From contig CANNGH010000003.1 in NCBI GenBank assembly GCA_947504115.1, forward strand, positions 124,001-188,000: 64,000 bases of DNA, written 5' to 3'. Below, in pieces: positions 1-8,011 of this stretch. The position numbers and the translations under genes were made by a program. The notes under the pieces are model-generated. The model had not been told where the DNA came from and searched no databases. It worked only from the letters and a program-made list of their open reading frames with translations. This DNA comes from an uncultured Sedimentitalea sp. GTDB taxonomy: Bacteria > Pseudomonadota > Alphaproteobacteria > Rhodobacterales > Rhodobacteraceae. Each line of letters opens with the position of its first letter. Position 1 is the stretch's first letter.

Positions 1-584
1 GCGCGCCAGGTGATGACGGTGCCCAGCCGGTCCGCCTCAAGCTCGAATTCCTTGGAATAACTGCGCGCACCGACATTCGCCCCCAGACGCGCGGCGGTCT
101 CGACGTCGCGTGCGCTGCCGCCGGTGAGGGTCGCCAGCCCTCCGAATATCTCGGCCCCGAGCGAGGCGTTCACCTGCTGTCGGTCAAGGTGATACGAGAT
201 GTGATGCGCCGCCTCATGCCCCATGACAAAGGCCAGCTCATCCGCATTGGCGACGTCCGCGATCATGGCGATGGTGAAGGTCAGCACCGGACGGCCATCG
301 CTGGCGCGGCTTTGATAGGCGTTCGGGGGCTGGCGCGGATCGTTGTCGACGCGAATCACGAAATCGCAATTCAGATTGCGGGCCCGGCTTCGGCATTCCT
401 GTTCGGCAACGGGCTGAACGTCGGCCACCACCTGCGAGAAATTGCGTGCCGCCTGCTGCGGACTGGGCAGTGTCAGCCCCGGATTCCGGGCCGGCGCGGG
501 CGATGGCGCGACCGGCACCACCATATCGCATGCCGCCAGCGAAAGGCCGGCGATCAGCGCCATGAGCAATCTTGTCAAATGCAT
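1..584 (-). CDS. M48-family metalloprotease, lipoprotein (3' end off window)
   Basis: Not in the ORF track because it runs off the left edge. Translating the minus strand from the ATG at 584 gives a lipoprotein signal ending in the lipobox LSLAAC, a proline-rich linker, and then a peptidase core. The core carries HEAAHH (zinc-binding HExxH) and, about 45 residues later, ELEADRLG, the usual third-ligand ExxxD element of M48 peptidases. An AAAGGA ribosome binding site precedes the ATG. M48 lipoproteins such as BepA/LoiP act in the periplasm in outer-membrane protein quality control; that role is inferred from the family. The C-terminal part is missing, so a TPR or other tail cannot be judged. 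Confidence 0.9.
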   Translation of the reverse strand, partial: MHLTRLLMALIAGLSLAACDMVVPVAPSPAPARNPGLTLPSPQQAARNFSQVVADVQPVAEQECRSRARNLNCDFVIRVDNDPRQPPNAYQSRASDGRPVLTFTIAMIADVANADELAFVMGHEAAHHISYHLDRQQVNASLGAEIFGGLATLTGGSARDVETAARLGANVGARSYSKEFELEADRLGTVITWR

Positions 585-738
585 GCGTCGTCCTTTGTCA
601 GGTTGCGGGCCTCGAGGCGCCCGCTTGGGCGGACAGTATCACAGCCCGGATGTCATGCCAGTGCCGATCCACCCGCCGGCGATGCCGGCGCGCAGGATGC
701 CGCTTGCATCCCGTCCCGACCCGGCGCACCATGTTTGC

Positions 739-996
739 ATGTTTACCATCGAACACGAATTCGACGCCACTGTGATCACACTTGTGGACGAAGGGTCCGC
801 GCCTTTGCAAGAGGATGTGGTGATCAACGGATTCGCCGAATGCGTGACGCTTGAACAATTCGATCCGCGCACCGATCGCGTCGTCACGATCACCCTGTCA
901 CCGTCGCAATTGCGGGAACTGGCGGCGGCGCTCGATCTTCCCGAGGGGGTTTATCGTCTGAAGCCGTCGGAAAAAGGTGCTCAGGACACTGAATAG
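739..996 (+). CDS. Conserved hypothetical protein (85 aa)
   Basis: The track ORF starts at 442, but its N-terminal part lies antisense to the M48 gene and is low complexity. The plausible start is the ATG at 739, giving 85 residues beginning MFTIEHEFDATVITLVDEG. The protein is acidic, has no signal peptide or membrane segment, and ends in a Leu-rich stretch followed by a hydrophilic tail. I recall similar short proteins in Rhodobacteraceae but no established function. It overlaps the convergent DUF167 gene by 16 bases at the 3' end. The ribosome binding site is weak. Confidence 0.65.
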   Translation: MFTIEHEFDATVITLVDEGSAPLQEDVVINGFAECVTLEQFDPRTDRVVTITLSPSQLRELAAALDLPEGVYRLKPSEKGAQDTE

Positions 997-1259
997 ATGA
1001 ACGTCTTGTCACGCGACGTGTGACCGCGCTGCAATGTCAGGTGCGACGGCGCCACATTCATCGCCCGCGCCAGCAGCTTGCGCACCGCCTCGTTCGCCTT
1101 GCCGTCCTCGGGCGGGGCGGTGACCGCGATGCGCAAGGTTCCGTTTTCCCGCGTGACCGCGTTCTGCCGCGCGCCGGGCGTCACATGCACCGCGATTTCG
1201 CCGCCGGGGCGGGCCAGGTTCGACAGATCGGGCAGGTTGCGGATTTTCGGTTTTGCCAT
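981..1259 (-). CDS. DUF167 (YggU-like) family protein
   Basis: 92 residues from the ATG at 1259 (MAKPKIRNLPDL); the track ORF adds 28 N-terminal residues that read through a GC-rich hairpin and are unlikely to be coding. The core IAVHVTPGARQNAV ... LRIAVTAPPEDGKANEAV is the DUF167 signature (the P-x-D/E-GKAN motif). Family structures are small alpha/beta folds; the function is unknown, with RNA-related roles suggested. It is convergent with the 739 gene. Confidence 0.88.
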   Translation of the reverse strand: MAKPKIRNLPDLSNLARPGGEIAVHVTPGARQNAVTRENGTLRIAVTAPPEDGKANEAVRKLLARAMNVAPSHLTLQRGHTSRDKTFIYSVS

Positions 1260-1303
1260 TGCATCAGCATGCCCCGTGCCACCGAAAAAGGCCAGAACGC
1301 GAC

Positions 1304-1332
1304 CGGGGCGGGGCTCATGAAGCCCCGCCCCG
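1304..1332. terminator. 12-bp perfect GC hairpin, terminator-like without U-tract
   Basis: CGGGGCGGGGCT (1304-1315), loop CATGA, then AGCCCCGCCCCG (1321-1332). It lies between the tandem leftward genes at 1360-1572 and 981-1259, downstream of the first. No T-run follows on either strand, so it could equally be a processing or mRNA-stability element. A similar GGGCGGGGT hairpin sits before rpsP (39491-39510). Confidence 0.5.
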
Positions 1333-1359
1333 ACCATCGTCATGCCGCCAAATTATGGC

Positions 1360-1572
1360 TCAGCGCTCGCCCCCACGCGGCCCGCAATACTTGCAATGGT
1401 TCATGGCTGGTGCCGCGTTCGTTCCCATAACGTCTGCGGGCATCGTCTGAACCTCCGGGTGTTGACGAAGATCCGTCGGCTGTGCTTTTGCCGGTGCGCC
1501 CGCTATTGCCAAGGCAGAAGAGAGGCCGACCGTCAGAACCAAGGCGGCCCGCTGTTTTATAAACTGTGTCAT
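1360..1572 (-). CDS. Small exported protein of unknown function (70 aa)
   Basis: Starts at the ATG at 1572 behind a strong AAGGAG ribosome binding site 7 bases upstream, which supports a real gene. Residues 1-30 form a Sec-type signal (basic MTQFIKQR, hydrophobic core, cleavage near AKA-Q), leaving a mature peptide of about 40 residues. The mature part is rich in Pro, Met and Ala and ends MNHCKYCGPRGGER, with an HCxxC pair that could bind metal or form a disulfide. I do not recognise a family. A perfect palindrome lies just upstream over the predicted transcription start, suggesting regulated expression. Confidence 0.7.
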   Translation of the reverse strand: MTQFIKQRAALVLTVGLSSALAIAGAPAKAQPTDLRQHPEVQTMPADVMGTNAAPAMNHCKYCGPRGGER

Positions 1573-1605
1573 AATAACTCCTTACAAAAATAATCATTGA
1601 CATCA

Positions 1606-1633
1606 ACCGTATCGATACGGTGGGAAGATCATA
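1606..1633 (-). promoter_or_regulatory. Promoter -10 with 16-bp palindromic operator
   Basis: ACCGTATCGATACGGT (1606-1621) is a perfect 16-bp palindrome. On the minus strand the sequence TATGAT (+ strand 1628-1633; 5 of 6 matches to TATAAT) lies 6 bases upstream of it, so the palindrome would cover the transcription start of the 1360-1572 gene. No good -35 box is seen. A dimeric repressor site, for example TetR-like, is inferred; no cognate regulator gene is adjacent. Confidence 0.45.
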
Positions 1634-1758
1634 CGCTAATGGCCGAGTCGGAAATAATCACAAAAAGCAACCTCCGTCAGATGTGATCTCGCGGTCGCGT
1701 TGACTCTCGACGCTGTGATGCCGAGATAGACGAAGCTCACGACCAGAGAGGCCCTGAC

Positions 1759-2337
1759 ATGACTCCTGACAGCCAGACGGCAATCGACTTTCTTTTGACC
1801 CGGCGTTCGCGCCCGGCAAAAACCCTGCAGCCTCCGGTGCCGGACGCCGACCAGCTTTTGCCGATCCTGACCGCCGCCGCGCGGTGTCCCGACCATGGCA
1901 AGCTGGAGCCGTGGCGCTTCATCGTGATCCAGGGGGCCGCCATGGCGCGTCTGGCGCAGGCGGTGCAGGAACGTGGCGAGGCGCTGGGGCTGGACGAGAA
2001 CCAGATCGCCAAGGGGCGCAGCCAGTTCGATCAGGGCCATCTCGCCGTCGCCGTGATCGAGGTGCAGCGCGAGTCCGACAAGATACCGGCGATCGAACAG
2101 ACCTATTCCGCCGCCGCAGCCTGTCTTTCCCTGCTGAACGCCGCGCTGGCCTCGGGCTGGGGCGCGAACTGGCTGACCGGCTGGGCCGCACATGACGCCG
2201 GGTTCCGCGAGACCGCGCTGGGCCTTCAGCCAAACGAACGCATCGTCGGATTCGTTCATATCGGAACCGAGCGCACGATCCCCTCGGAACGCCCCCGCCC
2301 GGACATCTCCGCGATCACGCAATGGGTCGATGAATGA
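1759..2337 (+). CDS. Nitroreductase-family protein (YdjA-like)
   Basis: 192 residues. The N-terminal FLLTRRSRPAKTLQPPVPD is the FMN-phosphate binding region of nitroreductase-fold enzymes. It is followed by LTAAARCPDHGKLEPWRFIVIQ, the conserved nitroreductase helix-strand, and by GANWLTGWAAHD in the C-terminal half. The length fits the short YdjA subgroup, FMN-dependent NAD(P)H oxidoreductases whose physiological substrate is not settled. The ATG follows an AGAGAGG-type ribosome binding site. Its stop overlaps the start of the next gene (ATGA), so the two are likely co-transcribed. Confidence 0.87.
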   Translation: MTPDSQTAIDFLLTRRSRPAKTLQPPVPDADQLLPILTAAARCPDHGKLEPWRFIVIQGAAMARLAQAVQERGEALGLDENQIAKGRSQFDQGHLAVAVIEVQRESDKIPAIEQTYSAAAACLSLLNAALASGWGANWLTGWAAHDAGFRETALGLQPNERIVGFVHIGTERTIPSERPRPDISAITQWVDE

Positions 2338-3065
2338 TCCTGAACGCCTTTTTCCTGGCGCTGGGGCAACTGGGCGATCCGCGATTCCGTCGCGTGCTGC
2401 TACTGGGTGTCGGCCTGACCATCGCGCTGCTGATCGCCAGCTATGTCGGGGTGCTGTGGCTGGTGCGCTGGCTGGTGGGCGAGGATGCGAGCCTGCCGTT
2501 CATCGGGCCGGTCGGCTGGCTGAACGATCTGGCCGGCTGGTCCTCGGTCGGGCTGATGCTGGTGTTGTCGGTGTTTCTGATGATGCCCGTCGCCTCGGCG
2601 ATCACCTCGCTGTTCCTGGACGAGGTCGCACAGGCGGTCGAGGATCGGCACTATCCCGCCCTGCCCCCGGCGAAACCGGTGCCGCTGGTCGATCAGGTGC
2701 TGGATACGATCGGTTTTCTCGGCGTGTTGATCGTGGCGAATATCATCGCGCTGATGCTGGCGACGGTGCTGTTCTTCTTTTTTCCGCCTGCCTGGGCGGC
2801 GGTCTTCTGGGGGTTGAACGGGTTTCTTCTGGGGCGTGAGTATTTCACCCTCGCCGCGATCCGGCGCGTCGGACGGGCCGAGGCCAAGCGCCTGCGCGCC
2901 CGTTACGCCGGCACGATCTGGCTGGCCGGAACCGTGATGGCTATTCCGCTGTCGGTGCCGCTGTTGAACCTGCTGATCCCGATCATCGGTGCCGCCACGT
3001 TCACCCACATCTTCCACGCGGCAGAGGCGCGGATGGTCGCGGTCAGGTCGGACCCATCCGGTTGA
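2334..3065 (+). CDS. EI24/CysZ-like integral membrane protein
   Basis: 243 residues with about four to six hydrophobic segments (near residues 22-48, 70-95, 120-160 and 195-225). The pattern FLMMPVASAITSLFLDEVAQAVE and the later GREYFTLAAIRRVGR match the EI24 domain (Pfam EI24/CysZ). E. coli CysZ is a sulfate channel; alphaproteobacterial homologues are usually annotated 'sulfate transporter family' on this basis, and the transport role here is only inferred. Start is by ATGA overlap with the nitroreductase. The 3' end overlaps the convergent DUF1467 gene by 23 bases. Confidence 0.85.
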   Translation: MILNAFFLALGQLGDPRFRRVLLLGVGLTIALLIASYVGVLWLVRWLVGEDASLPFIGPVGWLNDLAGWSSVGLMLVLSVFLMMPVASAITSLFLDEVAQAVEDRHYPALPPAKPVPLVDQVLDTIGFLGVLIVANIIALMLATVLFFFFPPAWAAVFWGLNGFLLGREYFTLAAIRRVGRAEAKRLRARYAGTIWLAGTVMAIPLSVPLLNLLIPIIGAATFTHIFHAAEARMVAVRSDPSG

Positions 3066-3315
3066 ACATGTCGAAATCGCGCACCGAGATCCAGCCCGAC
3101 AGGATGATTCCCACGGCGATCAGCCAGATCACCAAGGCCACCACGGTGGAGATCAGCGCCTTTTTCCCGAGGTTGTGAACCTGCGGCGCCCCCTCGTGCG
3201 TGCCAGGTTCGACCTTGCCGCTTTCGCTTTGGGTCTGCACCCGGATCGGCAGCGCAACGAAAAAGACCATCACCCAGATGATCGCAAGCAGAACCAGCGA
3301 GGATGTGACGCTCAT
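3043..3315 (-). CDS. DUF1467 family membrane protein
   Basis: 90 residues with two transmembrane segments (about 6-25 and 53-75) separated by a polar loop carrying RVQTQSESGKVEPGTHEGAP. This is the DUF1467 pattern, a small alphaproteobacterial membrane protein of unknown function often found next to methylmalonyl-CoA epimerase, as here. It lies 10 bases downstream of the epimerase gene and is probably in the same transcript. Confidence 0.88.
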   Translation of the reverse strand: MSVTSSLVLLAIIWVMVFFVALPIRVQTQSESGKVEPGTHEGAPQVHNLGKKALISTVVALVIWLIAVGIILSGWISVRDFDMFNRMGPT

Positions 3316-3325
3316 CGCTTGTCCC

Positions 3326-3730
3326 TCAGACCTGTTCCAGTTCGATCAGGCATCCGTTGAAATCCTTGGGATGCAGGAACAGCACCGGTTTGCCGTGCGC
3401 GCCGATCTTCGGCTCGCCGCTGCCCAGAACGCGGGCGCCGGTTTCCTGCAAGCGATCACGCGCGGCGAGGATATCCTCGACCTCGTAACAGACGTGATGG
3501 ATGCCGCCCGACGGGTTCTTGTCCAGAAAACCCTGGATCGGGCTGTTTTCGCCCAGCGGATACAGCAATTCGATCTTGGTGTTGGGCAGTTCGATGAACA
3601 CGACCGTAACGCCATGGTCGGGCTCGTCCTGGGGCGCGCCGACATTGGCGCCCAGCGCAGTTCGGTATTGCTCGCACGCGGCTTCGAGATCGGGCACGGC
3701 GATGGCGACATGGTTCAGACGACCGATCAT
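3326..3730 (-). CDS. mce: Methylmalonyl-CoA epimerase
   Basis: 134 residues of the vicinal-oxygen-chelate (glyoxalase) fold. NHVAIAVPDLEAA opens the first module and GGIHHVCYEVEDI the second. Conserved metal ligands are visible: His near residue 7, Glu in KIELLYPLG, His in IHHVCYEV and Glu in CLIELEQV. It interconverts (R)- and (S)-methylmalonyl-CoA in propionyl-CoA assimilation, which in this group also serves the ethylmalonyl-CoA pathway. The ATG has a GAGGGAG ribosome binding site. DUF1467 follows directly. Confidence 0.93.
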   Translation of the reverse strand: MIGRLNHVAIAVPDLEAACEQYRTALGANVGAPQDEPDHGVTVVFIELPNTKIELLYPLGENSPIQGFLDKNPSGGIHHVCYEVEDILAARDRLQETGARVLGSGEPKIGAHGKPVLFLHPKDFNGCLIELEQV

Positions 3731-3876
3731 GGAACACTCCCTCGGGGCATGGTGTCGCTGCGGTTATGCGGGCCGGACGCGCCGAGGGCAAGGGGGCGAA
3801 ATCGCACGTTGCGGCGTTTACCTCCTGTTAGCCAGGTATCCATAGGCTGGGACCGTCTGCTGAGAAAGGAAACGAC

Positions 3877-4596
3877 ATGGACGATTCGGACCCGTTCGCC
3901 GCCCGCCATATCCCGGCGACCGCCGCGCGCCCGCTTCTGGGATTGACCATCCTCGTGGTCGAGGACAGCCGCTTTGCCTCCGATGCGATGCGCCTGCTGT
4001 GCCTGCGCAGCGGGGCGCGGCTGCGCCGTGCCGATTGTCTGGCTTCGGCGCGCCGGCATCTTCGGACCTATCGCCCGTCGGTGATCATCGTCGATCTGGG
4101 ACTGCCGGACGGTTCGGGGCTGGACCTGATCGCGGAACTGGATCAGGCGGTGCCTCGCATCGGCGTGATTCTGGGCACATCCGGCGACGATCTGTCGGAA
4201 AATGCCACGCTGGCGGCGGGGGCCGACGGGTTCCTGGCCAAGCCGATCACCTCGCTCGCCGTCTTTCAGAACGCGATCCTGTCGCACATGCCGCCGGATC
4301 GCCAGCCACCGGGTCCGCGTCTGGTGCGTGACGACCATGTCCGCCCCGATCCGCTGGCCTTTCAGGACGACATGGCGCAGGTCGCCGATCTGCTGTGCGA
4401 TCGCAGCGAAGGCCACATGATCGACTACGTCGCGCAATTCGTCGGCGGCGTGGCGCGCAGCGCCGAGGATTTCGCGCTCGCGCAGGCCGCCGCCGATCTG
4501 GCCCGCGCCCGCGCCAGCGGAACGCCCTTCGCATCGGACAAGGCGCGGGTGGCGGCGCTGATCCAGCAGCGCCTGCAACAACGCCGGGCGATCTGA
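3877..4596 (+). CDS. Response regulator, receiver domain with non-DNA-binding C-terminus
   Basis: 239 residues. A receiver domain spans about residues 23-140: acidic pair E29-D30 in ILVVEDS, phospho-acceptor D73 in VIIVDLGLPDGSG, the switch Thr in GTSGD and the Lys in FLAKPI. The remaining 100 residues are predicted helical and contain no HTH, GGDEF or other output domain I recognise, so it may act by protein contacts. No partner histidine kinase is adjacent. The AAAGGA ribosome binding site is well placed. Confidence 0.85.
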   Translation: MDDSDPFAARHIPATAARPLLGLTILVVEDSRFASDAMRLLCLRSGARLRRADCLASARRHLRTYRPSVIIVDLGLPDGSGLDLIAELDQAVPRIGVILGTSGDDLSENATLAAGADGFLAKPITSLAVFQNAILSHMPPDRQPPGPRLVRDDHVRPDPLAFQDDMAQVADLLCDRSEGHMIDYVAQFVGGVARSAEDFALAQAAADLARARASGTPFASDKARVAALIQQRLQQRRAI

Positions 4597-4598
4597 TC

Positions 4599-4778
4599 AT
4601 GCTGGAGCTGTTTCTTGTCTCGGTTGTCAGCCTCGCCATCGTCCTCTGCCTGCAGGCCCACCGCGCCGCCCGCCAGACACGCTTCCATCGCGAGGGCGCG
4701 CGCGGTCAGACCAACGGGTCGGAGGATACCCGTACCGGCGCCGTCAGATCGCCCAACGCGCTGGTCTGGCGGCCCTGA
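4599..4778 (+). CDS. Possible small single-pass membrane protein (59 aa)
   Basis: An ATG two bases after the response-regulator stop opens MLELFLVSVVSLAIVLCLQ, one clear membrane segment, followed by a basic, polar tail. There is no strong ribosome binding site and the last 73 bases are antisense to the GNAT gene. It could be a translationally coupled membrane peptide or chance; no family is recognised. Confidence 0.25.
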   Translation: MLELFLVSVVSLAIVLCLQAHRAARQTRFHREGARGQTNGSEDTRTGAVRSPNALVWRP

Positions 4779-5428
4779 TCGTCAAAGTTCGACGGCTCCA
4801 GCCATCGGCGAAAGGCCGCGCTGAGGGCTGGCCAGTCCTTGTCGATCACGGCGAACCAGGCGGTGTCACGATTGCGCCCCTTCACCACCAGGGCCTGCCG
4901 GAACACCCCTTCGTAGCTGAACCCCAACCGCTGCGCCGCCCGGCGTGACGCCATGTTCAGCGCGTCGCATTTCCATTCATACCGACGATACCCCGTGTCG
5001 AATGCCCAGCCCATCATCAAAGCCATCGCCTCGGTCGCGGCGCGGGTTTTCTGCAGGACCGGCGCGTAATTGATATGTCCCACCTCGATCGATCCGGCAG
5101 CGGGTTTGATCCGCAGATAGCTGGTCACGCCGCCGACCTGCCCGGTTTCCAGCGACCGCACCGCGAAAAACACGCTGTCGGCCTGCGCGGTCACCCCCTG
5201 CATCCAATCGCGATAGGCGTCCACAGTGGCGAACGGCCCGTAAGCCATGTAATCCCACAGTGCGTCATGCCCGCGATAGGCATCGAACAACGCCACCGCA
5301 TGACGATCCGGCGACAGCGGCTCAAGGCGCGCATATCGGCCCTGCATGGGCTCCGAAGGCGGATGCGGCGGCGGGGTCCAACCGCGCAGCTTAGCGCCCA
5401 AAGGGCGGTCGGATGAATCCTTTTCCAT
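4706..5428 (-). CDS. GNAT-family N-acetyltransferase (RimJ/RimL type)
   Basis: 240 residues from the ATG at 5428 (MEKDSSDRPLGAK). The track extends to 5758, but that 110-residue extension is antisense to the hemerythrin gene and has no family features. The domain includes YARLEPLSPDRHA, VGGVTSYLRIKPAAGSIEVGHINY, the acetyl-CoA loop region QKTRAATEAM and the C-terminal ASRRAAQRLGFSYEGVFRQ typical of RimJ/RimL acetyltransferases. The acceptor is unknown; relatives modify amino groups of proteins or small molecules. It is convergent with the response-regulator region. Confidence 0.9.
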   Translation of the reverse strand: MEKDSSDRPLGAKLRGWTPPPHPPSEPMQGRYARLEPLSPDRHAVALFDAYRGHDALWDYMAYGPFATVDAYRDWMQGVTAQADSVFFAVRSLETGQVGGVTSYLRIKPAAGSIEVGHINYAPVLQKTRAATEAMALMMGWAFDTGYRRYEWKCDALNMASRRAAQRLGFSYEGVFRQALVVKGRNRDTAWFAVIDKDWPALSAAFRRWLEPSNFDDQGRQTSALGDLTAPVRVSSDPLV

Positions 5429-5533
5429 GGCGTTGACCCTAAACGCGGCAATCCGTCCCGCCAAGCGGCGGGAACCGCGCGGCCACGGAAACGTTGCCTC
5501 TCCATCCCGACACCTGAAACAGGAGCAACGCGC

Positions 5534-6010
5534 ATGACCGATATCTACGCTGCCATCAAATCCGACCACGACAACCACCGCGCCCTGCTGAAGCGCGTTG
5601 CGGATACCAGCGGCGCGTCCGAAGATCGCAAGGAGGCGTGGAACGAATTCTATTGCGACGTCAAAAGCCACGCCGCCGCCGAGGAAGAGACGTTCTATTC
5701 CAAGCTCATCTCGAAAACCTGGGGGCAGGACGCGGCGCGGCATTCGGTACATGAGCACCAGCAGATCGACGACATGCTGGAAGAGTTGAACAATGCGGAC
5801 ATGTCATCGGGCGGCTGGCTGCAGAAGTTCAAGACCCTGCGCCACGATTACGAACACCACATCGACGAGGAAGAGGACGAGGTATTCGAGCGCGCCCGTC
5901 AGGAAATCGACGATTCCGAGATCAAGGGCTATGGCGACCGCTTTCGTGCCCGCAAGGAGGAAGAGCGCAGCCTGATCGCCAAGAAGCGCGAGGATTCGCT
6001 GGAGGACTGA
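5534..6010 (+). CDS. Hemerythrin HHE-domain protein
   Basis: 158 residues, mostly helical and strongly charged. Metal-ligand motifs of the HHE fold are present: KSDHDNHRALL, KSHAAAEEETFY, HEHQQIDDMLEEL and DYEHHIDEEEDEVF, giving the His/Glu set for a di-iron centre. HHE proteins bind oxygen or NO or act in iron or oxidative-stress handling; which applies is not deducible. It has a CAGGAG ribosome binding site. The Lys/Arg/Glu-rich C-terminal tail is an extension beyond the core. Confidence 0.9.
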   Translation: MTDIYAAIKSDHDNHRALLKRVADTSGASEDRKEAWNEFYCDVKSHAAAEEETFYSKLISKTWGQDAARHSVHEHQQIDDMLEELNNADMSSGGWLQKFKTLRHDYEHHIDEEEDEVFERARQEIDDSEIKGYGDRFRARKEEERSLIAKKREDSLED

Positions 6011-6047
6011 GCAACGCCCGCCGGACCAAGCGGCCCGGCGTCCACCC

Positions 6048-7823
6048 TCATTCCTGCGGAATCACCCGCAGGCCCAGTTCCATCAACTGATCCGATGTCG
6101 CCTCTGACGGCGCGTTCATCATCAGGTCTTCGGCGCGCTGGTTCATCGGGAACATGATGACCTCGCGGATATTGGCCTCGTCCGCCAGCAGCATCACGAT
6201 GCGGTCGATGCCCGCCGCGCAGCCGCCATGGGGCGGCGCGCCGTACTGGAACGCGTTGACCATGCCGCCGAAGCGTTTGCGCACCTCGTCCGCGCCGTAT
6301 CCGGCGATCTCGAACGCCTTGAACATGATCTCGGGGCGGTGATTGCGGATCGCGCCGCTGACCAGTTCATAGCCGTTGCAGGACAGATCATACTGATAGC
6401 CCAGCACCTTCAGCGGATCGCCTTCCAGCGCCGCCATCCCGCCTTGGGGCATCGAAAACGGGTTGTGCTCGAAATCGATGGCGCCGGTTTCCTCGTCCCG
6501 CTCGTAAATCGGGAAATCGACAATCCAGGCAAAGGCGAACCTGTCTTGTTCCGTCAGCTTCAGTTCGTTGCCGATCTCGACCCGCGCCCGGCCTGCAACC
6601 GCCTCGAAATCCGACGGCTTGCCGCCGAGGAAGAACGCCGCATCGCCCATCCCGAGGCCAAGTTGCTGGCGGATCGCTTCGGTGCGTTCGGGGCCGATAT
6701 TCTTGGCCAGCGGGCCAGCGGCTTCCATCCCGCTCTCGCCCTCGCGCCAGAAGATATACCCCATTCCCGGCAGCCCTTCCCTCTGGGCAAAGGCGTTCAT
6801 CCGGTCGCAGAACTTGCGCGACCCGCCACCGGGGGCGGGAATCGCGCGGATCTGGGTGCCGTCCTGTTCCAGAAGCTTGGCGAAGATCGCGAAACCGGAA
6901 CCGGCGAAATGCTCGCTGACGATCTGCATCTTGATCGGGTTGCGCAGGTCGGGCTTGTCGGTGCCATACCATAGCGCAGAATCGGCATAGGATATCTGCG
7001 GCCAGACCTGGTCGACGGCGCGGCCTTTGCCGAACTCCTCGAACACACCGGCGATCACCGGCTGGATCGTGTCGAACACATCCTGCTGGGTGACGAACGA
7101 CATCTCCATGTCGAGTTGGTAGAAATCGGTGGGCGAGCGATCGGCGCGCGGGTCTTCATCGCGAAAACAGGGCGCGATCTGGAAATACTTGTCAAAGCCG
7201 CTGACCATGATCAGCTGCTTGAATTGCTGCGGTGCCTGCGGCAGCGCATAGAACCGGCCCGGATGCAGGCGCGACGGCACCAGAAAATCGCGCGCGCCCT
7301 CGGGGCTGGAGGCGGTGATGATCGGCGTCTGGTATTCGCGAAACCCCTTGTCCCACATCCGCCGCCGCATCGACGCGATCACGTCGCTGCGCAGGGTCAT
7401 GTTGGCCTGCATCGCCTCGCGCCGAAGATCGAGATAGCGATAGCGCAGGCGCGTTTCCTCGGGATACTCCTGATCGCCGAACACCATCAGCGGCAGTTCA
7501 CTGGCGGCGCCCAGAACCTCGATGTCGCGGATACAAACCTCGATCTCGCCGGTGGGCAGCTTCGGATTGACCAGACTTTCGTCGCGCGCCTTGACCTCGC
7601 CATCGATCCGGATGCACCATTCGCTGCGCAGCTTCTCGACCTGGTCGAAGACCGGACTGTCGCCATCGCACAACACCTGGGTCAAACCGTAATGATCGCG
7701 CAGATCGATGAACAACACGCCGCCATGATCGCGCACGCGATGCACCCAGCCCGACAGGCGGACGGTATCGCCGACATTTTCGGCGGTCAGATCGGCGCAG
7801 GTATGGCTGCGATAGGCGTGCAT
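6048..7823 (-). CDS. aspS: Aspartyl-tRNA synthetase
   Basis: 591 residues, the normal length of the bacterial form with an inserted GAD domain. An N-terminal OB anticodon-binding domain (about 1-110) contains [19 protein letters not shown]. Class II motifs follow: [10 protein letters not shown], the motif 2 loop [19 protein letters not shown], and motif 3 near [14 protein letters not shown]. It charges tRNA-Asp (and often tRNA-Asn in alphaproteobacteria that use GatCAB, not testable here). It is divergent from cfa across a 188-base spacer. Confidence 0.97.
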   Translation of the reverse strand: MHAYRSHTCADLTAENVGDTVRLSGWVHRVRDHGGVLFIDLRDHYGLTQVLCDGDSPVFDQVEKLRSEWCIRIDGEVKARDESLVNPKLPTGEIEVCIRDIEVLGAASELPLMVFGDQEYPEETRLRYRYLDLRREAMQANMTLRSDVIASMRRRMWDKGFREYQTPIITASSPEGARDFLVPSRLHPGRFYALPQAPQQFKQLIMVSGFDKYFQIAPCFRDEDPRADRSPTDFYQLDMEMSFVTQQDVFDTIQPVIAGVFEEFGKGRAVDQVWPQISYADSALWYGTDKPDLRNPIKMQIVSEHFAGSGFAIFAKLLEQDGTQIRAIPAPGGGSRKFCDRMNAFAQREGLPGMGYIFWREGESGMEAAGPLAKNIGPERTEAIRQQLGLGMGDAAFFLGGKPSDFEAVAGRARVEIGNELKLTEQDRFAFAWIVDFPIYERDEETGAIDFEHNPFSMPQGGMAALEGDPLKVLGYQYDLSCNGYELVSGAIRNHRPEIMFKAFEIAGYGADEVRKRFGGMVNAFQYGAPPHGGCAAGIDRIVMLLADEANIREVIMFPMNQRAEDLMMNAPSEATSDQLMELGLRVIPQE

Positions 7824-7938
7824 GTCTCATATCCCTTCGGGCGGATTTGCGTCGCGCCGATACACCGTGCCAAGGGCGCAAAGTCAAGGGCCGCGCGGAA
7901 TCGCGCCAATTCCGCAGCCGATTTTCCTTTGCCGGGGA

Positions 7939-7967
7939 TTGACCTAAGTTGTTGAGGGCGCAGAATA
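7939..7967 (+). promoter_or_regulatory. Candidate sigma-70 promoter for cfa
   Basis: TTGACC at 7939-7944 (4 of 6 matches to TTGACA) is followed after 17 bases by AGAATA at 7962-7967, a weak -10 match. It lies about 40 bases upstream of the cfa start codon in the aspS-cfa spacer. Inference from consensus only. Confidence 0.3.
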
Positions 7968-8011
7968 AGGACTTTTGTGGTTGAACCGCCAATGAACGAA
8001 CAGGTGCAAAC

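Noticed and set aside
4706-5758. Full 350-residue GNAT ORF as listed
   Set aside because: The first 110 residues lie antisense to the hemerythrin gene and lack conservation features; the start at 5428 gives a normal-length GNAT protein.
7824-8011. tRNA search in the aspS-cfa spacer
   Set aside because: No GGTTCRANNCC T-arm or cloverleaf could be formed.
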